A DNA stretch of 64,000 bases from Epiperipatus broadwayi (Eukaryota; Onychophora; Udeonychophora; Euonychophora; Peripatidae), in contig JAQFVV010006830.1 of assembly GCA_028023455.1 (NCBI GenBank), positions 1-64,000 on the forward strand. Direction: 5' to 3'. Made by a program: the position numbers and the translations under genes. The notes under the pieces were generated by a model. It was not told the DNA's origin and made no database searches. It was given only the letters and a program-made list of their open reading frames with translations. The number at the start of each line of letters is the position of its first letter. The first letter of the stretch is position 1. Below, in pieces: positions 40,334 through 51,115 of the stretch.

Positions 40334-43300
40334 TAAATAAGAATTATTTGATAGTCATTTTACAGACCAGTAAATAGATTGTCTTTATAAATACACTTTA
40401 AATTTGCTTGTAAATCTCAATTACCTTAAAAACATTTACTTTTCACCACAACATTTGCTTCATGAGCAGACATAATATCATTACACTACAAGACACATTT
40501 TATTGGTTTTACATATTTCAGCACAAATTATTATAATTTCTTGTAAAATTCTTCATAAACATCTTTTATATCATAAGATAATATTTAACATTCAATAAAA
40601 CTTTTCAAAATAAATCCATTAAACAACTCTTCTTTATCCAATAGTAGTAATTGAAAAAAGATACTATGAAAAAAATGCATAGTAGCTATTTATATAAATT
40701 GTGAATAAATATTTTATAATGCATTAAAATATTGATTCAATTTCACTTTTTATTAATAACTTTAACTAATAGTGCATTTTTCTGGGCTATGTGTCATTAA
40801 AATATATTTATTTATATCAAAAATTTATAAAAAAAATATTGTTATTACTACTGTTTTCTAAGAATAAGATATATTGAACTCCATCAAGAAAAATGATTTG
40901 TGAAAACTATACAAATCATGCTAATGCATCCATATATATATATTATATTTGACATTTAAGCTATATGATATTATAAAATGCTGTTTTTTATCTTCTAAGC
41001 ATAACAAACTTTTTAATCTTAAAATTTTCAAAATTATGTCTAATTGAAGCCTCTGGTATTTTCTCTTCAGGACAATCTTAATAGAGGAAATATTTTTAAA
41101 ATCACTCTGACACAATCTTTATAAAATTCACCTTTCATGTTCAGTCACATATTATCATAAACTAATTTTATTTAAAGACTTGCTATGCAATTATTTCAGA
41201 TTCTCAATTCTACAGAGATATACTTATCAATGGTCATTTTCTTGTCATCACAATTATTAATCAGAAGAGCATAATTTGTTATCATATCTGTAAAATTTAT
41301 AGAGAATAATTAAGTAATAATTTTTCAGTGACTTTAAGTAAGCTTAATAGGTGGACCATTTCTCATTAACATGCAATAAATATGGTAGAATAACAATCAT
41401 CTATATAAATAATTTAAACATTTTACATCTCATGTTAAAATATCCTATTTTAATAACGGCAACAATGTTGAATTTGTATTTCACCTCAAAATACAAATCT
41501 TCCTTTCTATTCAAAAAGTTACTGAGATATTTAATCTGATATTTATTGACAAGATGATAATTTTTATCAATCTAAAACTTGCTGAATATATTCTTTTTAT
41601 TTCATTGTTTTCATAAATATATTAATACATAAGTGCAAATATATATAGATATCTTTATTATAAGTAGAAAAAATAAATCTAAAACATGTTGGAACATTTT
41701 ATATTAAACTTTGGTAGGTAATCATAAAAGTAGACATATCTATAATTGTTTTTGACATAACATTTAATTCCGCTCACATTCAGTAAAATTTGGCAGGCAA
41801 CTTTTCAATTGAAAAAAATTTAATTCTTAAAAAAAAAAAAAAACTTGTCACATGGCAAAATTAGCTTAAAATTTTAAAACTCTGTCAAGGAACCATTTTA
41901 CTGTAATTCTACTCAAGACTTATTGCAATTGCTGAAGAAAAACAATTTATGGGTAAATTATAATAAGAATTAGACACTCACAATTACATTTACATCTTTT
42001 ATTAACACTTGTATAATAAAAAAAGCAATTATTTTTTTCCTATTAAATATTATTTTAAAAACCTTGAAATCTCATCTGCATTTCAACCATAAAATCGTCA
42101 TAACGCAGTTTTATAAAAATAAATATAAATTTAAAATTCTTTTTGGAAAATGAATTATAATAAATACATTTATTAAAATTAAAATTTTAAAATATTTGTC
42201 AGCTACGAATGGATGAGGTAAAAAATATGCTTTGAAATTATTAACCTTCTTATTATTATATTGTTTTAAATACTAACAGCCAAGATATTTACTTTATATG
42301 AGCATGTTAAATAATTATCTAGCCAGATTGTGAAGGTCAAAACTTGGATTAATATTAAATGACTTTATGTAATATAGCATCTCACAGTTATCTCAGATAT
42401 GGGACTTGAATTGAAGTCAATGTACTTCCAATATGTTCATACCTATAATACAATTATTTAAGATTCTTTGTAGACATTAATACTTCAGCAAAAATGTTCA
42501 AACAAAAAATAAAATATTGTACTTCCAATCTTGTTAATATACATATTTATGGTACTTAAGGATTAGTTCAGACTTCAATAATGATAGTAAATAATCCCAG
42601 ACATTAGGATAGATAGCTGGAAATCAGTGATGGTGCAATTTTATTTGCAAAGTAACTACTATTTTCAACTTGTAAAAGTAATAGTCCACAGGTTAGTATA
42701 TAATATATTTTGAATTTGATAATATATTTTTTTTAGGTATGATCTGACTATGATAGTATTTGCATGGGAATGAAAGATAAGATCTTTAAATTTGTAAATA
42801 TTAAATGAAAGATGTTTCCTGGACCAACTAGGCTATTCAGTTAATGGCAAAAGTCAGTAAAAATTTTACATATTTACTTACGAGTATTCTTCTGCTTTCT
42901 CTATTTTTTCTTAAAGGCAAATTTAATGGTTTCCAAATATGAGTTTGATGTTATAGGATTATTTGCCATTATTGTGTGATTTTCTTATTTGTCAGAGAAA
43001 AAAAATTAAAAAAATCTGCTCTTGTGATGTATGTAAGTTATCCCATAAGTTTCCTAGTGTTATAAATTATAATATTTGAAAACTATACATTAACCCTGCT
43101 CTTAAAATATGAAGAATTCAAGGTAATCCTCAGAAGTAACTATGTAAAATTTCTGCCAACCATTATCTTTGACAAAATAATCTAATTGGTTAGAGTACCA
43201 TTTGAAATTTATTATTTATGAATTTAAAAGTCTCAAATTTGGTTCCTATGCTACAACTATTATTCACAAATCTAACAACACCCAAATAAAAGAAAAGAAT

Positions 43301-44284
43301 AATACTATTCAAAAAAACTGAGTTCTGTATTACCTGTAGTAATTACTGACAGTTGAATGTATTTGAAAAAAATAAATGAGTTTATATTTCTCTAACAATA
43401 TTTAATAAATAATTCTTGCTGTTAGTAAAGTCCATTGTATAATTATATTTTTAAAATTTATATATATGCATTAACATATCATTAAAATTAAAGTTTAATA
43501 TATTTTCTTGAATTAAACATTGAAGATAATGACATGTAAAAGTTACAAATCTATGTAGTTTTAAATTGGTACATTTAAAATAAATATTAGTTATTAGTGT
43601 AATGTAATTACAGTGGCCATTTTTTGAATTTTTTCCCCAATTGCTCCATTTGTGAATATAATATAGGTTAAAAATAGAATTTAAAAAAATAAAGTTTTAT
43701 TTTTTTATTAATTTCTATTTTTTTAAATTATTTTTTTTATTAAAATAATGGTTAAGTGAGTTTTGCAACAGAAGTTATGGGGATTTACTTTACTGTTTGA
43801 TCAAGATTGCACATTAATGAACATAATTTTAAAAATAAAAATAAGTACTAAACATAATCAGTGCATTTATATGCAACTATAGAGAAGCTTGTTATTTCTA
43901 CAAATTAAATATGCCTTAGCGCTTTCAAAAACTTGCATTCTCATATTTATAGCAAGATGACATAGAATAGTAATGGAGGGATGAGTGTAATTGTATATAT
44001 ATTAAAATATTTAAATTTATTTAAATTCAATAATAAATATTTATATTATAATGTCCATTTTTTGGAGAGAGAGAGCGAGAGAAGGATGAGTCTCTATGGT
44101 TGATAATTGCATATAAGCACACTTAATACATTTATTGCATTTCATATAGAAGAACTATAAACAGTTATCATCATTAAAAATAAGTACTAACTCAGGTAGA
44201 ATTTAAAACATCTGCTTCATAAAGGTTTAGATCAATGTTTGAGTGTTTTTCTGATATACAAATTTACAGATTTAACTCTTGTCA
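40334..44284. other. AT-rich DNA, nothing recognised
   Basis: Nearly 4 kb with no convincing frame, inverted repeat or transposon motif. A (GA)n-like patch occurs near 44067. Confidence 0.5.
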
Positions 44285-45255
44285 GATAAAAAATTTTAAT
44301 GTCAGAATTTGGTTTGGAACCAGTCTGGGTATAGAAATTATAGTAACCATTGATGGTATTACAGCAGAGGAATGAGAAACTATTCCTACTTTAATTTACA
44401 TTAATTGGTACTATTATTGACGTTGAGATAGTACCACTAAAAATAAATGCAACTTTTTAATTTTGACATTATATTGTTTTCATTTTTAACAATTTCTATG
44501 ACTATTATTTAATAATAGAAAATAGAATGTTATGTATATTAACTCATCAGGCTCATAATTATAATAGATGTAGTTTGTCTATGGTTAGGATTTTTTAATT
44601 AGACTAGATTTTGAAGCTTCACTTAGCAATTTCCTCATAAAGATTAAAAAATATATAATATTAATAAACTGAAGTAAAAATCAGTATTATAAGAAAATAA
44701 CCACCAATACAATGCTTTAATAAATATTATATTTATAACTTTGCAGTCTAACTAGTCAAAATGCATAACATTCTATTTTATATTATTACATAATAGTCAT
44801 AGAAATTGTCAATAATAAGAACAACATGATGTCAAAATTAAAAAGTTAAATTCATTTTAGTGGCAATATCTTAACATCAATGATATTACCAAATAATGTA
44901 AACTTAAAGCAAGAATATAAAAAAATCGCTTTGCTAATTGCTCAACAAGCTTTGTGGTAAATGATTAGTAAAAAAAAAAAGCATTTAAAATATCTCTATC
45001 AGAAACCACACTCAAACTCCAGACAAATGGTTTCATGCTTTGATACTCCTCAGTGAGATGCTATGATAGTTTCAAACACTAGAGTTAAAAATACCATCCA
45101 AAGCCAGCATTTATTTAAGAGTTTTTTTTATTTTTATTTTTTTAAAAGCAAGAATAGTTTCTTACTTCTCTGCTTTAATTCCACCAATGGTTCCTATCAT
45201 TTTTATACCCAGACTGGTTTCTAGATTTTTTTTGACTTTAACAGTAAAAATTAAA
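44285..45255. mobile_element. Large inverted repeat (arms about 250 bp) with a nested insertion
   Basis: The left arm 44285-44565 reappears inverted as 44730-44917 plus 45145-45255. Landmarks in both are AACCAGTCTGGGTATA, ACCATTG(A/G)TGG, AGCAGAG(A/G)A, TTTACATTA.TTGGTA, AACTTTTTAATTTTGACAT and CAATTTCTATGACTATTAT. The right arm is split by the 227-bp insert at 44918-45144. The arms enclose about 165 bp of spacer. No frame is present, so this is a non-autonomous foldback element or two inverted copies of one repeat. Confidence 0.8.
44906..45156 (-). mobile_element. Short retroelement-like insertion with 12-bp target-site duplication and hammerhead-like core
   Basis: The insert 44918-45144 lies between two exact copies of AAAGCAAGAATA (44906-44917 and 45145-45156), and removing it restores the inverted-repeat arm. 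On the minus strand it holds CTGAGGA (45053-45047), a weak stem II GTAT/GCAT, GAAAC (45034-45030), a two-base-pair stem III and GTC (45024-45022), with a partial stem I (ATCTCA against TGGAGT). That layout is a hammerhead with the very short stem III usual in Penelope-linked and retrozyme-type ribozymes. It has no coding capacity and looks like a small non-autonomous retroelement. Confidence 0.65.
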
Positions 45256-45299
45256 AAAAAAAGATTTAAAAGTGGTTTACAATATGTGTTGGTACAATT

Positions 45300-45460
45300 A
45301 TCATGATAACAGCCTGAACTTTAAAAAGTGCTAACATTTTTGAACCCTAGGGAACCAATGCATTTACATGAAGACATTTTAAATCATCTTTATTATCAGG
45401 ATAATAGCCTAAATTTAAAAAAAAATGCTAGAATTTTTGAACCCCAGGGAATTCACTTTT
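45300..45460. repeat. Direct repeat, about 55-bp unit spaced about 97 bp
   Basis: Segments at about 45301-45354 and 45397-45452 share ATCA.GATAA.AGCCT, TGCTA.(A/C)ATTTTTGAACC and C.AGGGAA in the same order. This looks like an old tandem duplication of an approximately 97-bp unit. Confidence 0.7.
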
Positions 45461-48271
45461 TTATTATATAGATCTGAAAACAAGTCAGTAACTATCGATT
45501 TTATTAAACTTAATTGTATTCAAATTATAGACAGCTTTATTCTCAATAAATTTATTAATAATAACATAGAAGGTAAAGTATGTACTTATATGAACAGATT
45601 ATCATAAATTACAGTGGTATCATTATAAGATTGCAGTTAGAAATGGAAAGGACTAATGAGTGCTTCTTATGTTACAGCCATTTTCTGATGAAGGTTTGAA
45701 GGAATAAGGCTCTTGTAAATCTATTCAGATATAGAAATCAGTTTCTATGTATCATCAAATTTAAACTTCAGTGTGACAAGTTGATCCCTTCCCTTGATCT
45801 TAGAAAGCTTTTGCATTATATAATTTTCTTGTTGAACGAAGGCAGTATTAAATACAATTTACAATGTGTAGATCAGAAAGGGTATATTATGAAAAGAGAG
45901 AGAGTTTGATTATGGAACAGGTTCTTGTCTTAATACTATTTTTCAAAGAAGTAAGAAGATAATAGCCTAATTTAATATTCTCATATATTGTTTTCTTAGA
46001 AGGCCTGAGTGGATTAAATGATTAAAAGTTTTATCTTGGCATTGGCAGAGAGAGAAAGAGAGCAGGTGGAATCAATTTTTTGTTATACCTCTTTGAGTAG
46101 CAAGAAACCAATTAGTACTCATAGCATTTAAGTTAATTTTGAGACTAAAATTGAGATATTTCAACTCCATGGACCAAAATTTAAAATGAGAAACAATTTT
46201 TGATTTGATAGATCCAGCTCCAATTGTATTGGAATATTCACTGGGTTGATTAAATTATAGGCCTCCCATATTTTAATTTTGCTATCAAAGGTATTCTGTG
46301 TTATGGTCATATATATTTGAATAGATAGTTTTTTCTCTGATTAAAAATGTTAATACAATCTATTATCACTTGATTCTAACAGTTTATTATAGCATTGTAA
46401 ATAAAATAATAATAAAAAAGTAAAAGATAATGGATTCCACCTTTGAATCCAAACTTTCATTAATAAAGACAAAATTGACAAATCAGATGGGAGATTGAGA
46501 TTAAATTGCACTAATATCTGGATATACAGATTATTCAAGATTAAATATATGGCACTAGTAAAGAAAAGTGGAAAGTATTTTTATTTATAATAATGAAATA
46601 ATCTGAAAAAATAATAATATAAATATAAATCTGAAAAAAAAAATATAAATATAAATTAATATATCAAGTGCAATATTAATGCATGATAAATTATGAACAA
46701 GGCACTGATACACTTGGAAATATTTTTTGTGAGATTGGTCATGAAGCCAATTTATCTATTTCAGTACTATGATTAGCTAATCAGTATTAATTAGCATAAA
46801 AATTTCAAAATAATCTGAGTTGATCAAACCCATTAAGCTTATAAATTAAAAAATAAAGAATCTTATTTCTTTCTAGATTTGAACTTTTTAAAAATAAAAT
46901 ATAAAAATTAAAATTATAAATATTTTTATAATGTTCAGTTATACAATAGAAACAAAGTTTAGTAACAACAGTAATACAATAAACTGATTAGTTATCAATG
47001 AAGAAAGTTTTATTAAAGCTTCTATATAAATAAATAAAAATAAGCAAATATTAATCAATTTTTGAACATAGAAAGTAGTAGAATAAACAATCAGCATCTT
47101 TAACTTTTGAGCTTCATTCCCTACTACTATACTAAACAATGCATGACACATTTTGTAATAATAGCATATACATACTTAATATTTGAATACGGTAGGTTCA
47201 ACATATAAAACAATATTTTAAAAATAACTTATTTATTTTAAGACAGACTAACTGATCTTCATAAATAGAAGAAAAATAATTATAAAGAATAAATTATTTG
47301 AATTAAAAGAGTTTCTTATGTAAAGAAAAACAATATACTTTATTTCTAAAAAAGACATATAGAAAATAATTAATTCCTTTCTATCAAACATCTAAAAACA
47401 GCAATTTTTATACTGATTCAATAGAAAAAGTTATTCTCCTACCATAGCGTATACCTAGATTCAACATAAATAAATATTTATTATATTTAAAATATTTATG
47501 AACTCGTTAACTGATATAACATTATTATGTAGGTAATATATATATAGTTAACATCACTTTTTTAGAGTAAAAGTTGATCATAAAACTTATAATTTTTTAC
47601 ATTAAGTATTAACAAAGATCAAAACTGTTTTATTATTTGTTCACAATGCATTTCAATATTAGAAAATTTTATATGAAAATACAGTAGTAATGAGGCTTGA
47701 AATAATTAAATAAATCTACCACACTATATTTAACAAACTAAAGAATAGAGAGGGCAATTTATTTTTATGGTTTTCATTATAAATGAATCTGAATTTTTTA
47801 AATAGATTGAAATTTCAGAGCGAAATTAATACTGTTACCTTATATAAATATGAAACAATCAATTATAAAATTATATTGTAATTAGAAACAGAATAAGTAC
47901 GATGCCTAATTGTTGTCAATCTTTGCATTGATAATATAATTTTGAATCAGTGTCATAAATCATTTATAATTAAATTTAATTATTAATTAGGATACTTCTT
48001 CTAATTCTACTAAGCTCCTATATTGTTAATTATTTTCAGGTGTAATTAAGTTTCAATGTTTTCACATTATAGTTATCAAATATTCTGTCTACTAGATTTT
48101 GTGGAGATTTATATGCTCCAATAAAATTAAAATTTTATTTTTTGAATAGTTCATTACCATTCTGGATCAGTGCAAATTTTGAATTAATAATGACTTATAC
48201 CTCCTTAACTATTTTTTCTAAATCATCTCTTTCTTCACAATCAATGTTTATTCTTTTAGATCTAAATTGTG
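45461..48271. other. AT-rich DNA, nothing recognised
   Basis: Only short chance frames. A GA-rich patch lies near 46050. No repeat family could be linked. Confidence 0.5.
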
Positions 48272-48739
48272 CCTCCAAACAAGTGTATTTGTTTACATAT
48301 ATAAAACTTGTTTTTGTTTTTCATAAATGTACCTTTAAAGTTTTCTTGCAGTGATATAGATTGCAGAAGCTTTGACTATGTGGAGAAACTGAACTGATAT
48401 CAGACCCATATAGCTATCTAGTTTGATAGGCTGAGTTTGAAGACATTTAGGTGTCTAAAAAATTCATGCTTGCAAACTGATAGAAACGTTTTGCATAAAC
48501 GCTTGGAGTTAATATTTAGGTCTAGTTTCTAACTCCTATCCCTCACTGATGAGAGCAAATCAGCTTGAAATCAGCTGATCTGAGGATGGAGCAAAATGAA
48601 AGAGACAGTGAATATTGACTCTGAAGTTTATGTAAACAAATACACTTGTTTGGAGGTCTTGGTAAAGCTCCATCTATTGATCATTAATACAAGCGATAGC
48701 AGGTTTTTACGTATATAAAACTTGTTTTTGTTTTTCATA
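48272..48739 (+). mobile_element. Hammerhead-bearing element with perfect inverted and direct repeats
   Basis: 48272-48297 (CCTCCAAACAAGTGTATTTG...) and 48631-48656 are perfect 26-bp inverted copies. 48295-48325 and 48709-48739 are 31-bp direct copies (TATATAAAACTTGTTTTTG...) with a single difference. The part between the arms is less AT-rich and carries an apparently complete hammerhead ribozyme. The combination of inverted and direct terminal repeats recalls the rearranged terminal repeats of Penelope-like elements. High identity of the repeats implies a recent event. There is no coding frame of note. Confidence 0.7.
48533..48591 (+). ncRNA. Type I hammerhead ribozyme, apparently intact
   Basis: All conserved parts are present and in order. 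Stem I: 48533-48545 (CTCCTATCCCTCA) pairs with 48581-48591 (TGAGGATGGAG), 11 pairs with bulged T48537 and C48540. CTGATGA core: 48546-48552. Stem II: 48553-48556 (GAGC) with 48563-48566 (GCTT), 4 pairs including one G-U, loop AAATCA. GAA box: 48567-48569. Stem III: ATC 48570-48572 with GAT 48577-48579, loop AGCT. Cleavage base: C48580, giving an AUC triplet. A self-cleaving RNA of this class trims the transcripts of small retroelements. Cleavage is predicted between 48580 and 48581. The pairing is read directly; activity is inferred. Confidence 0.75.
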
Positions 48740-51019
48740 TATATATATATATGCATAGAATGTATACAATTATCTGCATAATTTTATTGCACATATCAAA
48801 AATGTAAAAATAAAGTAGCATTTTTATGTACCTGATTACTTTTTAGGAATTAAATATATAAGAATTAAAAAATATATAGGAGTGCAATTATTTTTTATAA
48901 ACAGTTTGTATATAAAAGCCTTGAATTTGATAGAATATTTTTATTTTTTGTGATGAATCTCCTTTATCTCTCATATTATATTTCCAATATTTATTTAACA
49001 GCTCCAAAACATTTAAACTTTTTAGTACAGACCAAATTTTTTACATACTACACAAGTCAAATACTATATTTCTTAATAATTTAGTAATGTTTGATGTAAA
49101 ATAGTTGAAGATATTTTAGATGTTTGTGGTGAAATACATTACCTTTTACATACATAGTACTGGGCTCTCTTTCCAATTCCATTATCAAATTTATGTTAAA
49201 GTTAGATATTCAAACTAACACTTTCTATAAGAAAAATATCTGTGAGCCAAAAAACAAACAAAAAAAAAACAATTGTTTAACTCTATTTGTGTTGATAACC
49301 ATAATTATCCAGAATTGTAATGGAAGCAATTATATAAATTTACTAATATATAATGGAAGCAATTATAGAATATAGAACTGCCTATTATATAGTTAACATG
49401 TAAAAAAAAACATTTAGATATCCCACAGTATAGCAGTCTTTTTTAATTGTCTCCCATGGAGAAATGGTAAAGAATAAGACATTACTCAACTGATTGCATA
49501 TTGACTTAGTAAAGGTTAAGTAGTTCTCCATAACAGGGCATCGATTTATCAACAATTATTAGATGATTAACTAAATTTAACATGGGTCAATTACGAGAAA
49601 GAAAAACAATAAGAATGTTTAAAAATTGAAAACATTTTCATGTTTCACCTAAATTATTTAATTCGTTCATAGGCATTAAAGACTATATCACAAGATTTTT
49701 TTATGACATTGAATGCAAATTATATATTAACTTAAAGTGTATTATAATGTTTTATTTTGAGTATATTTAAAGAATACATACATATATATATAACATATAC
49801 TTTAACATATTCTCATGTATATATATAAGAATCTCGCAAACATTGCGATTAATGTATTCATTTACTATGGCTGCAATGTGATATACTTACATATTAAGGC
49901 ATAATCACCACGTGTATTTTTGTTCTTTCTACATATATAAACAAACAAATTACACCAAACTCAGAATTAAAAACTAGCAAAATTTAAAAATTTAAATTCA
50001 TAACCAATTAGCTTCACTGTATTTTTTTTATTTTTATTGATTAATTTAGCTTTTAATATTATATATATATTGTGCCCTTTTCTATAGGTCAGTAATAGTT
50101 CATAACAGTCAATTACTAAAAATTTTAAATTTTAGAATATGTTCTTTTAATACATTAATTATAGTTTGTCGATTATATCTTTAAAGTACAATTTGAGGCT
50201 AAAGCAAATATGTAGTATATAAAATTATAGCGAATTATTTAAAAAATGGTTATGTAAAGCTTAAAATATTGTTTCATATGGTTGTAAAAGCTGGCCATAT
50301 TAAATAACACAGCTATAAATATTAAAAGTATATTTAATAAATTCGATTTTAATAGTTTAAAACTGATAATTTAATAAATGCTATATTAAAATTTATAATC
50401 ATATTTATTAGTCAAAATTAATATAATATAATTTTTAAAATAAACTTTATGATGGTGAAAATTATATCTAGTTCTATATTTTTAAAATTATTCTTCCAAT
50501 TTTTTTATAATTATTTCATATAATATAATAAGTGTATCAATTTTATAAATCTAGGCAGAGAAATAGATTGAAAATCGTCTGTCAAAGTTATTAATCATGT
50601 GACTTGTATACTTCATACTTTCACACACATGCTTGTTTGTATTTAAAGTAACAAAGTTTAAAATATTTTAAAAGTTATATGATAGAATTGGATGGAATTA
50701 TTGCCTATCATAAAAGCAAATAATAATAAATATTAAGTTAACTATCGTATGTAATGTTTTAAATAATGTAATAAAGATGAATACAGTTAATAAAAAAATT
50801 AAATATTTTGTTTAAATTGAATAGATAAATGGAATAGGTTATTAAAATTGTTTTAAAAGTTATTTTAAATGTTTAAATAATTCTAATAAAATAATAATTG
50901 ATTTAAGGGTAATATTTTAAATAATGTTTTAAGTTCATTACATCATAATTTTTTATTTTCAAATATAATTCTGCTATAAATTAAAAATATGTAAATTTGT
51001 TCTCAAGTTAAAGTAAGAA
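48740..51019. other. AT-rich DNA; R4 repeat copy near 50.1 kb
   Basis: About 50060-50150 is the second copy of family R4 (ATATATTGTGCCCTTTT then ATTTTAAATTTTAGAAT). A short TATATAATGGAAGCAATTATA phrase is duplicated near 49320-49370. Nothing else is recognised. Confidence 0.4.
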
Positions 51020-51115
51020 TCAACCAATCAAATGAGGTATTCTTACAGACTATAAATATGAATTGCACGGGGAGTATAAGAGGAGATTAATAATGTATTG
51101 AAACCAGAGAAAGGT
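51020..51115 (+). promoter_or_regulatory. Possible core promoter (CCAAT + TATA) with a splice-donor-like site
   Basis: CCAAT at 51024-51028 lies about 22 bases upstream of TATAAATA (51051-51058). About 30 bases further is a purine-rich start-like stretch (AGTATAAGAGGAGATT), and GAGAAAG|GTAAAT at 51107-51119 would serve as a splice donor for a short non-coding first exon. No downstream coding exon could be identified, and such words are expected by chance in AT-rich DNA. Confidence 0.2.
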
